Shown piece by piece: positions 45,639 through 54,362 of a stretch of DNA of 64,000 nucleotides. A program made the translations under genes and the position numbers. The stretch comes from Luteibacter rhizovicinus DSM 16549. GTDB taxonomy: Bacteria; Pseudomonadota; Gammaproteobacteria; Xanthomonadales; Rhodanobacteraceae. The first letter of the stretch is position 1; each line of letters opens with the position of its first letter. A model generated the notes under the pieces. The model did not search any database. It saw only the letters and a program-made list of their open reading frames with translations, and was not told the origin of the DNA. The DNA lies in the NCBI RefSeq assembly GCF_001887595.1, contig NZ_CP017480.1:1426001-1490000 (forward strand). The letters are read 5' to 3'.

Positions 45639-46634
45639 TCAGAACTTGTATTGATCGATATTTTCGGCGGTGAAGATCAGCGGCTCGCTGAAGATGATCA
45701 CCTTGTCCTTGACGGTGTAGTTGCCGAGGCCAGGAACCGAAAAGGTATCGTTCGGCTTGAGCGCGTCGTTGGCGGCAAGGCGAGCCACATGCATCACCAG
45801 CTGGCCTTCCTTCACTTCATCCCACAACGGACTCGCCTTGATGATGCCGGCCTTGATGTACTGGCGGATGGCATCGGGATTGCTGCAACCGGTCACGAAC
45901 ACCTTGCCGGTGCGCCCCAGCTTCTGCACCGCCGCCGCCGCGCCGACTTCGGAGGCGCCATCGGGCGCGATGATCGCGGCGACGTTCGGATGCGCCTGCA
46001 GGATGTTGAGCCCGGCGGTCAACGACTTCGAAGGATCGGACTGGCCGTACTCCGTCGTGACGATCTTCATTTTCGGGTAGGCGGTTTTCATATACGCCGT
46101 GAGCGCACTGATCCATTCGTTCTGGATCGTGGCATCCTTGGTCGAGGAAAGAATCGCCACTTCCGAATCCGCGGGGATGTACTTCGCGACGGAATCGACA
46201 AGTGCCTTGCCGAACGCCGGGTACTCGGTATTCTGGATGAAGAAATCGCGTGCGTCCGGTGCGACGTCGCTGTCATAGGAAACCACCTTGATCCCTTGCT
46301 TCATCGCGCGCTTCAGCGCGGGCGCGAGCTGGGTCGGATTGTTCGAGGTGGTCGTAATGACATCGAATTTCCGCGCGATAAGGCTGTTGAAGACGTCGAC
46401 CTGGCCCTGCGCCGATGCGGTCACCGGACCGGTGTAGAGGAAATCGATATTCAGCGTTTTCGCCGCGGCTTCGGCGCCCTGCTGGTTGGCCTTGAACACG
46501 GACAGGCCGACGAGCTTCGGCACCATCGCCACCTTGATCCGTTTGGAGTTGTCGACGGTCTGGGCTGAGACGGCGGATGCGATCGCCAGGGTGACGGCGG
46601 CGGCCAGCACGAGCATGCGACGGGCGTTGATCAT
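45639..46634 (-). CDS. ABC transporter sugar-binding protein (RbsB/XylF type)
   Basis: A 331-residue periplasmic binding protein of the type I fold. The signal peptide is MINARRMLVLAAAVTLA with cleavage near VSAQT. The mature protein starts KRIKVAMVPKLVGLSVFKAN and contains the ribose-binding-type patches TTSNNPTQLAPALKRAM and AIIAPDGASEVGAAAAV. The start at 46634 has GGAGGGAG upstream and is preferred over 46667. It probably captures the sugar acid, or the sugar from which it derives, for the two permeases and ATPase encoded just upstream. Confidence 0.9.
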   Translation of the reverse strand: MINARRMLVLAAAVTLAIASAVSAQTVDNSKRIKVAMVPKLVGLSVFKANQQGAEAAAKTLNIDFLYTGPVTASAQGQVDVFNSLIARKFDVITTTSNNPTQLAPALKRAMKQGIKVVSYDSDVAPDARDFFIQNTEYPAFGKALVDSVAKYIPADSEVAILSSTKDATIQNEWISALTAYMKTAYPKMKIVTTEYGQSDPSKSLTAGLNILQAHPNVAAIIAPDGASEVGAAAAVQKLGRTGKVFVTGCSNPDAIRQYIKAGIIKASPLWDEVKEGQLVMHVARLAANDALKPNDTFSVPGLGNYTVKDKVIIFSEPLIFTAENIDQYKF

Positions 46635-46663
46635 GACTCCCTCCTGCGGATGGATGACGACGC

Positions 46664-47683
46664 TCAAGGCGCGTCGTGTCGGGTGATGTCGGTTCCCGCA
46701 ACGGCGGGCCGGCGGACGAAAGCGAGCAGGCGCCGGCCAAAACCACTGGCCCGGGTGCTGAAGAGGTTACGCACGGCGATCGAGCCGATCAGGATCGCGC
46801 CGGTGAGCATGGACGTCACCATGTCCGAGAAACCGGCGATGAGCATGCCTTGACGGAGCAGGCCCAGAAGAAGCACGGCGACGATAACGCCACCCATGCT
46901 GCCTTCGCCGCCAAAGATGCTCACTCCGCCGAGCACGACCATCGCGATGGTCGTAAGCAGAAGCACGTCACCCATGTCGGCACGCGCTGCACTGTAATAA
47001 GCCGACAGCACCAGACCGGCAAGCGCCGCCATCATTCCGCTGATGACGTACGCCGCGGCTAGCACGCGGGGCACCCGAATGCCCGAATACCGTGCCGCTT
47101 CGCTGTTGTAGCCCACGGTGACCAGCTTGCGTCCGAACGCACTGCGCCCGACCAGCAACCAGAACAGCACGGCCAGAGGGAGGAACAACAGCAGCTGGAA
47201 GGGAAACTGGAGGTGGCCCAGGCTGAGGGCACCTGAGCCCAGGCTGTTGAACGCATCGGGGAAACCCGACGGCGGAGCATCGCCGGCGACGGCTACCGCG
47301 GCACTGGTGTAGATGAAGCTCGTCGCCAGCGTGGCAATCAGAGGTTCGATCCGCAAGAAGACGATCACCGCGGCGTTGATGCCACCGAGGACGCCACCCA
47401 CGGCGAGGCCGATCAGGCTGGCCACCCAGATGTTCAAGCCCATCGTCGCCCACAACTGCGCTGCCATGACGGCGGCGAGGCTGGCCGTGGCGCCCACCGA
47501 CAGGTCGATGCCACCGGTGAAAATCACCAATGAGAGCCCCAGCGCGACGATGCCGAATGGCAGGAAGTTGCTCGTCATGCTGAGGAAGCCGGAGATGTCG
47601 TCGAAGAAACCCGGTACCCCAAGGCCGAAGCCCGTCGTCACGATGACGAGCAGGATCAGGAGCGATCGTTCCCAGGCGCTCAT
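46664..47683 (-). CDS. ABC sugar permease (RbsC type), second subunit
   Basis: A 339-residue inner-membrane permease of the ribose/xylose class. About nine hydrophobic segments are visible, with the family motifs GGIDLSVGATASLAAVMAA near the N-terminus and GGVSIFGGEGSMGGVIVAVLLLG near the C-terminus. It overlaps the first permease gene by 4 bp and precedes the binding-protein gene by 29 bases. With its neighbour it forms a heterodimeric membrane channel, whereas the classical rbs operon has a single permease. Confidence 0.92.
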   Translation of the reverse strand: MSAWERSLLILLVIVTTGFGLGVPGFFDDISGFLSMTSNFLPFGIVALGLSLVIFTGGIDLSVGATASLAAVMAAQLWATMGLNIWVASLIGLAVGGVLGGINAAVIVFLRIEPLIATLATSFIYTSAAVAVAGDAPPSGFPDAFNSLGSGALSLGHLQFPFQLLLFLPLAVLFWLLVGRSAFGRKLVTVGYNSEAARYSGIRVPRVLAAAYVISGMMAALAGLVLSAYYSAARADMGDVLLLTTIAMVVLGGVSIFGGEGSMGGVIVAVLLLGLLRQGMLIAGFSDMVTSMLTGAILIGSIAVRNLFSTRASGFGRRLLAFVRRPAVAGTDITRHDAP

Positions 47684-48675
47684 GCGCGCGATCCCCGACG
47701 GCGGCCGATGCCCGCCTGGACAGCGGCGAGGATCATCAGGCCCTCACCCGCCGAGTACCAGATCGGGGGCACGTGCAGGAAGACCAGGGCCGTCAGTACC
47801 ACGGACAGGAACAGGCTACCGAGCACCGTACCGATGAGATTGCCACGACCACCCGCAATCGCGGTGCCGCCGATCAGAGATACGGCGATGGATTGCAGCT
47901 CGATGTGGTCGCCGGTGCCGGCGGTCACCGTCGCGGAGCCCGTGTAACAGAGGAACATGAGCCCAGCGAAAGCAGCGAGCGTACCCGACAACGCGTAGAC
48001 CCTGATGCGTACCCAGGTCACGGGTAGCCCTGCGGCATAGGCGGCGGATGCGTTGTTGCCGACAGCCAGGACGGCTCGTCCGAATGCCGTGTGGCGGAGC
48101 ACGTACCAGCACAGGGCGAGGACGACCAGGAGCACGACGACGGGCGTCGGCACCGGAACGATACCGAACAGGTGGCCGTTGCCGAAGGCCGCGAAGGTGG
48201 GCGGCACCGCGTCCACCTGGGTTCCATCGGAATAGAGGAAGGTCAGCCCGCTGTAGAGGCTGTAAGTTCCGAGCGTCACGACGATGGGCGGGATGTCCAT
48301 GGTCGCGACAAGAAGTCCGTTGATCGTACCCAGGACCAGCCCGATCGACAGGGCCAGCGGCAGCGCGACGGCAAGGGAAAGCCCATGCGTCTGCGCAAGC
48401 AATCCGCAGACCATCGCCGCCAGACCCAGGATCGGTGCGACGGAGAGGTCGATGCCACGCATCGCGATCACCAGGGTCTGGCCCAGCGCCACGAGCGAGA
48501 GCACCACCGAGTTGAGCAACATGAAGCGCAGGTTCTGCGCGCCGACAAAATCGTGGTTGAGCAGGCCGACCATCACGGTCAAACCCAGCGTCACGGCGAC
48601 GAGCATCAACTCACGTGTCATGGCGAAGCGCGGCGCGACGACCGGGCGACGCGAAGGCATGGCGATGGCACTCAC
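47680..48675 (-). CDS. ABC sugar permease (RbsC type), first subunit
   Basis: A 331-residue permease homologous to the next gene. Hallmarks are MRGIDLSVAPILGLAAMVCG and GGTAIAGGRGNLIGTVLGSLFL. It is sandwiched between the ATPase gene and the second permease gene with 4-bp overlaps on both sides, so these three are translationally coupled. Sequence differences from the partner suggest that they are not interchangeable. Confidence 0.92.
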   Translation of the reverse strand: MSAIAMPSRRPVVAPRFAMTRELMLVAVTLGLTVMVGLLNHDFVGAQNLRFMLLNSVVLSLVALGQTLVIAMRGIDLSVAPILGLAAMVCGLLAQTHGLSLAVALPLALSIGLVLGTINGLLVATMDIPPIVVTLGTYSLYSGLTFLYSDGTQVDAVPPTFAAFGNGHLFGIVPVPTPVVVLLVVLALCWYVLRHTAFGRAVLAVGNNASAAYAAGLPVTWVRIRVYALSGTLAAFAGLMFLCYTGSATVTAGTGDHIELQSIAVSLIGGTAIAGGRGNLIGTVLGSLFLSVVLTALVFLHVPPIWYSAGEGLMILAAVQAGIGRRRGSRA

Positions 48676-50222
48676 GTCGCGCCCTCCACGTTCGCACTGC
48701 CAAGATAGGAAGCGCTGACCGCCGCGGCGGTGATGCCTTCACCGGTCAGCTCCGCGACCAACTCGCCTTCATAGAGGGAAAGCACGCGATCACAAAGGCG
48801 CACCAGTTCTTCGGTTTCCGAGGAGATCACCAGGACCGCCATGCCGTCACGCGCCATGGCTTCGATCAGTTCGTAGATTTCTTCCTTCGATCCCACGTCG
48901 ACGCCCCGGGTCGGCTCATCGAGGATGGCGACCTTCGGTCCCGTGGCAATCCACTTGCTGAAGACGACTTTCTGCTGGTTGCCACCCGATAGTTCCCGTA
49001 GCGGTTGATCGAGACCGGCGCAACGCACGCGGAAATCACGAACCGCCGTCTCACCGAGGCGCGTCTCGTCCGCGCCGCTGAGAAGACCCGCGGATTGTCG
49101 CACGCGCTCGAGCAGCCCTGAGGTCACGTTCTGCGCGATCGTCATCGACAGGACGGCACCGTGACGTGCCCGGTCTTCCGGCACATACACCAGTCCCTTC
49201 CGGATCAAGTCATGGCACGGCTTGCCGGTCACCACCTCGCCCGCGAGGCGGACCCGGCCGGCCGTCGGGCGGCGGACACCGAAGATCGTTTCGGCGATTT
49301 CCGTGCGCCCCGCACCGACCAGGCCGGCCAGTCCGAGGATTTCACCGCGACGTAGCTGGAAGCCGATCCGGCGAAAGGAGGGCTCGCTGGCGAGGTCGTC
49401 CACTTCGAGCACCGTTTGCCTGGTGACATAGCTGGCTTCACGCCTCGGTATGTCGCGCAGCGTCCGCCCGACCATCGTCGAGAGCAGGCGGGCGCGGTCG
49501 AAACTGCCACGCTCCGCACTGTCGACCAGGCGGCCGTCGCGAAGAACGGCGACATCGTCACTGATCTCCAGCACTTCCTCCGTGCGGTGGCTGATGAAAC
49601 TCAGCGTGCAGCCGTCGGCCGCGAGGCGGCGCATGATCGTGAACAGGTTGTCCACCTCGTGCGAGGTGAGCGGCGAGGTCGGTTCGTCGAAAAGAATGAT
49701 GCGGCAGTCGTGCAACAGCGCCTTCGCGCATTCCACCAACTGGAGCTGCGCGATGCTGAGCGTCTTCGCGCAACGGTCGATGTCGATGTCCAGGTCGAGC
49801 ATGTGCAACACAGCCTGCGCGCGACGGCGCACATCCTTCCAGTCGACATGACGGAAGATCGCACCGGTCATGGGAAGGCGACCGAGAAACATCGTCTCCG
49901 CCACGGTCAACTCAGGCAGCAGCATCGGCTCCTGCGGCACGAGGTGAATGCCGTGGGCGTGGGCGGCGTGGGGCGAACTCAGTCGAAGCGATTCGCCGTT
50001 GAGCGTGATTTCGCCAGCGGTGGGCTGCAACTGACCAGCGAGGATGCGGAACATGGTGGACTTGCCGGCGCCGTTCTCGCCCATCAGGGTCAGGATGCGT
50101 CCGGGACGAAGTTCGAGGTCGATGCCGCGCAGTACGTCCACGGGGCCGAACTGCTTGACGATGCCGCGGGCGCCGAGCACGGCGTGCGCGGTGACGTCGC
50201 GGGGAACGGACAACTGGATCAC
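48672..50222 (-). CDS. ABC sugar importer ATPase with two nucleotide-binding domains (RbsA type)
   Basis: A 516-residue double ATPase for ribose-type importers. The first domain has Walker A GENGAGKST and an intact LSIAQLQLVECAKAL signature region; the second has the degenerate GLVGAGRTEIAE Walker A usual for RbsA, signature LSGGNQQKVVFSKW and Walker B ILDEPTRGVDVG. The GTG at 50222, four bases after GGAGG, is the preferred start; a TTG at 50237 has no such site. It is the first gene of the seven-gene leftward operon (ATPase, two permeases, binding protein, epimerase-family, racemase-fold), whose promoter should lie in the 224-base gap shared with the LacI-type regulator. Confidence 0.92.
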   Translation of the reverse strand: MIQLSVPRDVTAHAVLGARGIVKQFGPVDVLRGIDLELRPGRILTLMGENGAGKSTMFRILAGQLQPTAGEITLNGESLRLSSPHAAHAHGIHLVPQEPMLLPELTVAETMFLGRLPMTGAIFRHVDWKDVRRRAQAVLHMLDLDIDIDRCAKTLSIAQLQLVECAKALLHDCRIILFDEPTSPLTSHEVDNLFTIMRRLAADGCTLSFISHRTEEVLEISDDVAVLRDGRLVDSAERGSFDRARLLSTMVGRTLRDIPRREASYVTRQTVLEVDDLASEPSFRRIGFQLRRGEILGLAGLVGAGRTEIAETIFGVRRPTAGRVRLAGEVVTGKPCHDLIRKGLVYVPEDRARHGAVLSMTIAQNVTSGLLERVRQSAGLLSGADETRLGETAVRDFRVRCAGLDQPLRELSGGNQQKVVFSKWIATGPKVAILDEPTRGVDVGSKEEIYELIEAMARDGMAVLVISSETEELVRLCDRVLSLYEGELVAELTGEGITAAAVSASYLGSANVEGAT

Positions 50223-50317
50223 GACACCTCCGGCCAACGCGTGAGAATGCGGGGTACCACGTGGGCCGGACTATAGGCCCGTCGAGATGGTAGCGCAATC
50301 ATTTCATCGCGTTGATG

Positions 50318-50329
50318 TAAAAGGTTTTA
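50318..50329. promoter_or_regulatory. Inverted repeat in transporter/regulator divergent promoter, tentative operator
   Basis: TAAAA-GG-TTTTA is a perfect inverted repeat with 5-bp arms, 95 bases before the transporter start codon and 117 bases before the regulator start. It is AT-rich against a high-GC background. It could bind the divergent LacI/GntR-like regulator, but it lacks the usual central CG, so the assignment is weak. Confidence 0.3.
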
Positions 50330-50446
50330 ATGATGCGGCGCACAAGAATAAGTGAATAACCGAGGGCTGGCCGAGCGCCGGTGTTTGCATCATCATCCCG
50401 CTTCGATCAGGGTGTTAGCGCGAACATCGAAGGAGTCGATCAACCC

Positions 50447-51469
50447 ATGAGTCCCGCCAAAGTCCCCGCCGAGCGCACGGTGACACTGAAAGACGTGGCC
50501 GAGCACGCGGGCGTTTCGCCGATGACGGTGTCACGCGCGCTGAACAAGCCGGAGACCGTCTCGGATGCGCTGCGTGCGCGCATCGATGCGGCCGTGGATG
50601 CACTGGGTTATGTACAGAACCTCGTCGCCGGCGCCCTGGCGTCGGCGGGCTCGAACGTCATCCCCGTCATCGTGCCCTCGCTGTCGAATACCGTGTTCGT
50701 CGAGATCGTCGCCGGCATCCAGGAAGTCGCGCAGACCGCCGGCTTCCAACTCATGCTGGGAAATACCGAGTACGACCTCGAACGCGAATACACCGCGGTC
50801 TCCACCTTTCTCGGCTGGTCGCCGCCGGGCATGATCATCGCCGGCATGCGCCACCTCGACCGCACGCGCAACCTGCTCAAGCGCTGGGGCAAGCCGGTCG
50901 TGGAGACGATGGAGTTCGGTGCGCAGCCGATCGACATGAACGTCGGGCTATCGCATTTCAAGGCCGGCGAGGCGATGACCCGGCATCTGGTCGAGCGTGG
51001 TTATCGACAGATCGTCTTCGTCGGCTGCCGGATCGACGCCGACTATCGCGCCGCGCAGCGCTACAAAGGCATGGACCGCGTGCTGGCAAGGCATGGCCTG
51101 GCACGGCGCGACCCGATCTCGTACACCGAGCCGAGCAATCCCGAGCGCGGCGGCGACGCGCTGATGGAGATACTGGACATCAAGCCGAAAGTCGACGCGA
51201 TCTTCTTCGCCAATGACGATCTCGCTGTTGGCGCCATCCTGCGCGCGCAGCGCGAAGGCATCGCCATTCCTAAACGAATCGCCGTCGCCGGCTTCAACGG
51301 ACTGCCTTTTGCGAGCCTGGTCACGCCCGCACTGACAACCATCATGTCGCCTCGTCACGAAATCGGCCGGATCGCCGCGCAGCAGTTGATCGAACGGATT
51401 TCGGGGCGCACCCCGGCCCGGCGGCGCGTCGACGTGTCATTCGAGCTGCAGGTGCGGGAGAGCACCTGA
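50447..51469 (+). CDS. LacI/GntR-like transcriptional regulator of the sugar-acid locus
   Basis: A 340-residue LacI-family repressor. The DNA-binding helix-turn-helix is at about 12-35 (TLKDVAEHAGVSPMTVSRAL), followed by a hinge and a periplasmic-binding-protein-like effector domain (VIPVIVPSLSNTVFVEIVAG onward). It is closest in style to the gluconate repressor (GntR) branch, where effectors are sugar acids, which suits the tetronate genes. The ATG at 50447 has AGGAG upstream; the frame is open from 50381. It is divergent from the ABC-transporter operon and is its likely regulator, and perhaps also that of the ltnD/otnC promoter region. Confidence 0.9.
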   Translation: MSPAKVPAERTVTLKDVAEHAGVSPMTVSRALNKPETVSDALRARIDAAVDALGYVQNLVAGALASAGSNVIPVIVPSLSNTVFVEIVAGIQEVAQTAGFQLMLGNTEYDLEREYTAVSTFLGWSPPGMIIAGMRHLDRTRNLLKRWGKPVVETMEFGAQPIDMNVGLSHFKAGEAMTRHLVERGYRQIVFVGCRIDADYRAAQRYKGMDRVLARHGLARRDPISYTEPSNPERGGDALMEILDIKPKVDAIFFANDDLAVGAILRAQREGIAIPKRIAVAGFNGLPFASLVTPALTTIMSPRHEIGRIAAQQLIERISGRTPARRRVDVSFELQVREST

Positions 51470-51489
51470 CACGCCAGCGCGGGGTCGCC

Positions 51490-52656
51490 TCAGCGCGAAA
51501 TGATGTGCGCGAACCACTCCCAGCCGCGCAGCTTGGCGGTGATGAGTTTGACGCAGGTCAGCATCGGAACAGCGAGCAAGGCGCCGGGAATGCCCCATAT
51601 CCAGCCCCAGACCAGCAACCACAGCAGGATGGCGACGGGGCTCAAACGCGAACGGCGACCCTGGAGCATCGGCGTAAGCAGGTTGCCCTCGATCGCCGTG
51701 ATGCCGGCGAAGGTCGCCGCCGGCAGGAGCGCCGGGCCGAGTTCCTGGAAGTGCAGCACGCCGACGATCGACAGAATCGTCGTCGTGGTAATCGCACCGA
51801 CATACGGAATGAAGTTGGCGATCGCAGCGACCGAACCCCACAACAGCGGATCCGGCACACCGTAGAGATAAAGCATGCCCGCCGTGACCAGTCCCAGCGT
51901 GGCGTTGATGGCCGCGGTCAGCAACAAGTAGCTCGACACTTCCGTCTGGATGCTGCGTACGATGCTTACGGTGTGCCGCTTGTACGCGAACGTGGGCGAT
52001 ATCTCGACGGCTCGCCGGAGGATCTCATCGCCGTAGACGAGGAAGAAGAACACAAGCAATGCCACGGTCAGCACGCTGGCCAGCACCTTCGGCGCACCGG
52101 CGACGATGTCCCAAGCGGTGAAGTTGAAGTCGTTTGCCGCCTGCGGCGCGTTACGCGCGACCGTCCCGCCGACGAGTGTCTGCGTGGCCCGGCTGGCAGC
52201 CTCGATCTGCTGCGTCATCGGCTTGATCTTCGGCGCGAAGGTACGCATCGCCGCCGGAGCCTCGTGAAACCAGTTCAGTGCGGGGGTCGACAACGTCGCC
52301 ACGGCGGAGACAAGGCCCAGTCCGAGCAGCAACATGACGGTGACAGCGGCGAACCAGCGCGGCAGGCGAATGCGCGCCGCGGCCACCACGATCGGATTCA
52401 ACGCCAGGCCGATGAAGGCGGCGAGCACCAAAGGAACGAGCAGGGATTTGCCGATCGCCACCGTGTAGACGGCGGCGAGCAGAATCATGCCGGTCAGCGA
52501 GATACGTATGGCACGCAAGTGACGCGAGATGCGTCGTGTGCTGCGGCTGCTGCCGGCCTTGCGCCGCGACCGCGCGATGGCGAGCGAAGACACAGCGACA
52601 CCGGGTCCCGCCTCGGATGGCAGCGGCGCAGGCAGAGGGCTGGGAAAGTCGCTCAC
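51490..52656 (-). CDS. AI-2E family transporter (PerM-like membrane protein)
   Basis: A 388-residue membrane protein of the AI-2E transporter/PerM family, with about eight transmembrane segments. The C-terminal half carries the family pattern YGVPDPLLWGSVAAIANFIPYVGAI and LTPMLQGRRSRLSP. Members export small molecules or act as Na/H exchangers, and the specific role is unknown. Its start overlaps the upstream small gene by 4 bp, so it is the last gene of the local leftward cluster. Confidence 0.9.
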   Translation of the reverse strand: MSDFPSPLPAPLPSEAGPGVAVSSLAIARSRRKAGSSRSTRRISRHLRAIRISLTGMILLAAVYTVAIGKSLLVPLVLAAFIGLALNPIVVAAARIRLPRWFAAVTVMLLLGLGLVSAVATLSTPALNWFHEAPAAMRTFAPKIKPMTQQIEAASRATQTLVGGTVARNAPQAANDFNFTAWDIVAGAPKVLASVLTVALLVFFFLVYGDEILRRAVEISPTFAYKRHTVSIVRSIQTEVSSYLLLTAAINATLGLVTAGMLYLYGVPDPLLWGSVAAIANFIPYVGAITTTTILSIVGVLHFQELGPALLPAATFAGITAIEGNLLTPMLQGRRSRLSPVAILLWLLVWGWIWGIPGALLAVPMLTCVKLITAKLRGWEWFAHIISR

Positions 52657-52982
52657 GCGACCTCGTCAGCCACATCGGCCGTGGCATCCGCGGCGCCACC
52701 AGCAAGATCGCCGAGGAAACTGCCAGCCGCCATCGAGATCACTTTGCCGATGATGTCGGCCGTGCCACCCGCAACCAGGCCACTCACACCTGGCACGGCG
52801 AGAGGATTGACCTTGATGCTGCTCAGGAGCACACCGGAGCCGGCGGCGATGCCCAGGACGGTGAGCGGATATTCGTAGCCGCGTGCTATCAGCGCCGCCG
52901 CCGGTGCGACGGTCGCCTCACGCGCCAAGGCCACTTCGGCCCGCGCCTTGGTCACTTTCGCCAAGCTGTTGAAGATGCTCAT
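52653..52982 (-). CDS. Small Ala-rich protein of unknown function
   Basis: A 109-residue protein that I do not recognise. The N-terminal third is charged and amphipathic, followed by two weakly hydrophobic stretches (about 37-55 and 64-95) with many Gly and Ala, and an acidic C-terminus. It starts 3 bases after the holin-like gene ends and overlaps the AI-2E-family gene by 4 bp, so it is very likely a real, co-translated member of this envelope cluster. Confidence 0.6.
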   Translation of the reverse strand: MSIFNSLAKVTKARAEVALAREATVAPAAALIARGYEYPLTVLGIAAGSGVLLSSIKVNPLAVPGVSGLVAGGTADIIGKVISMAAGSFLGDLAGGAADATADVADEVA

Positions 52983-52985
52983 CGA

Positions 52986-53468
52986 TCAGTCCTCCGCCCT
53001 TAGCTCGCCCTCGGCCTTGCCCTGGGTCGCCGCTTCCCGGGCAAGGATAGCCAGTTCAGCCCGCGACGCCGGAAGGGTAAGCCAGTGCATCGCCCGACGG
53101 AACACCAGGATCGCCACGATGAGCAGGACCAATTGAATGCCGGCAAGCGCGGCGAGCGCCCAGGCCCAGGAACCGAACCATTGGGCCAATCCCCAGCCAG
53201 CCAACGCCAGTAGCGTGAACCCCAAGGCCACGGCGAACACGATCGCGGCCAGCCCCATGAAGAGCATCAGCGTGATGCCGCTACGCGCCAGGCCCAACTC
53301 CGCCACGATCAGCCGGGTCTGCGCACCGAAGAGTTGCTTCAGTCCCAGCCCCAGCTTGCGTACGTCATCGAACCAGGCGGGCATCTTCACGCCGGACGCC
53401 TTGGGCGTCTCCGCACCACGTTCTGGTTCGTCCACTGCACTCTGCCCCGAGGGACCGTCTTCCAACAT
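52986..53468 (-). CDS. Phage-holin-family-like membrane protein
   Basis: A 160-residue protein with an acidic, Glu- and Pro-rich N-terminus and two strong hydrophobic hairpin helices (about 62-85 and 90-122), followed by a short charged C-terminus. The layout and LRSKIALFxxE-like start of the membrane region fit the phage holin family 6 (Pfam holin-like) proteins that often sit beside DUF883 genes; they are usually chromosomal envelope proteins, not prophage genes. It lies between the DUF883-like gene (26 bases) and the small Ala-rich gene (3 bases). Confidence 0.65.
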   Translation of the reverse strand: MLEDGPSGQSAVDEPERGAETPKASGVKMPAWFDDVRKLGLGLKQLFGAQTRLIVAELGLARSGITLMLFMGLAAIVFAVALGFTLLALAGWGLAQWFGSWAWALAALAGIQLVLLIVAILVFRRAMHWLTLPASRAELAILAREAATQGKAEGELRAED

Positions 53469-53494
53469 GCGTCTAGCCCCCGGGGAGATGTGGA

Positions 53495-53884
53495 TCAGCT
53501 ACGCAGGATGCGACCGGCGAGCCAGCCGGCAGCGATCGCCAGCGCGATGGACTGTACCGGCTTCTCACGAACATAGTCGCGCGCGGTGTCGAGCCAGTCG
53601 TTCGCGGTGTCGACCGCTTCGCCATACGCTTCCTTGCCGCGAAGCTTGGCTTCTTCCGCTTTCTCGGCCGCCAGCGTCGCGCCATAGGCGGCTTTGTCGG
53701 TCGCATGGTGCAGCGACGACTCCACCTTGTCCGCAGCGCGATCCACGACATCCTTCGTGCGGTCGACGGCCTCGGATGTGGCCTGCTTCACTCGCTCGGC
53801 GCTGGCGTCGATACGTTCGGCAGCCGTTACGGTGTTCGCCGCAGCGGTTGCGGCATTGGCGACATGGTCGGCGGGCTTGTTCAT
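53495..53884 (-). CDS. DUF883/ElaB-YqjD-like membrane-anchored protein
   Basis: A 129-residue protein with a long, charged helical region rich in Ala, Asp and Lys (about 20-105) and a C-terminal hydrophobic segment IALAIAAGWLAGRIL. This is the architecture of the ElaB/YqjD family of ribosome-associated, stress-induced inner-membrane proteins. The preferred ATG at 53884 has GGAGAA upstream; an in-frame extension to 54079 is not supported. It heads the cluster with the holin-like, Ala-rich and AI-2E-family genes. Confidence 0.8.
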   Translation of the reverse strand: MNKPADHVANAATAAANTVTAAERIDASAERVKQATSEAVDRTKDVVDRAADKVESSLHHATDKAAYGATLAAEKAEEAKLRGKEAYGEAVDTANDWLDTARDYVREKPVQSIALAIAAGWLAGRILRS

Positions 53885-54084
53885 AACGAAGTTCTCCGGG
53901 AGCGGGGTAGGACAAGTTAGGACAGGATGAGTGAGGTAAAGGTCATCGTTGCCACGGTGTCGCAGGCAGTGCAATGGCGCGGCCGCACTATCGCGCGACC
54001 ACGCGCAAACCGGGATGGGGGCGGTGGCGTCCGCCGCGGGGAGACCCCTTGCGGCGACAAGGACACCGCGCCAGCCCATGGGGA

Positions 54085-54243
54085 CTAGACGCTACGGCCG
54101 CGGAAGAACGAAATGATGGCCAGGATCAGGAAGATGACGAAGAGGATCTTCGCGATGCCGGCTGCCGTGCCCGCTATGCCGCCGAAACCGAAAACCGCGG
54201 CAATGATCGCGATGACGAGAAAGACGAGGGCATAGTGCAGCAT
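54085..54243 (-). CDS. DUF1328-family small membrane protein (YtjA-like)
   Basis: A 52-residue protein consisting of two hydrophobic helices joined by a Gly-rich turn: [17 protein letters not shown], then [17 protein letters not shown], ending in RGRSV. This is the typical size and sequence of DUF1328/YtjA proteins, which are often induced by envelope or osmotic stress. It is too short for standard open-frame cut-offs, but its codon use and pattern make it convincing. It is separated by 200 bases from the DUF883-like gene, in the same direction. Confidence 0.88.
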   Translation of the reverse strand: MLHYALVFLVIAIIAAVFGFGGIAGTAAGIAKILFVIFLILAIISFFRGRSV

Positions 54244-54362
54244 GGTCGGGTACTCCAGTGAGGGGAAGGCGCGGTACCCATTTAGTCCCGGCCCCCGCGC
54301 ATGCCGCGTGAAGTTATGCCCCGAAACTCAAACGTCGTTCAGCCTCACGCTTCACCTCGCCG

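Noticed and set aside
45045..46568. 507-codon open frame on the plus strand across the epimerase and binding-protein genes
   Set aside because: It spans two well-supported opposite-strand genes and their gap; its composition is that of a shadow frame.
52986..53468. Holin-like gene as a sign of a prophage
   Set aside because: No phage structural, integrase or lysis genes are nearby, and this family is common as a chromosomal envelope protein beside DUF883 genes.
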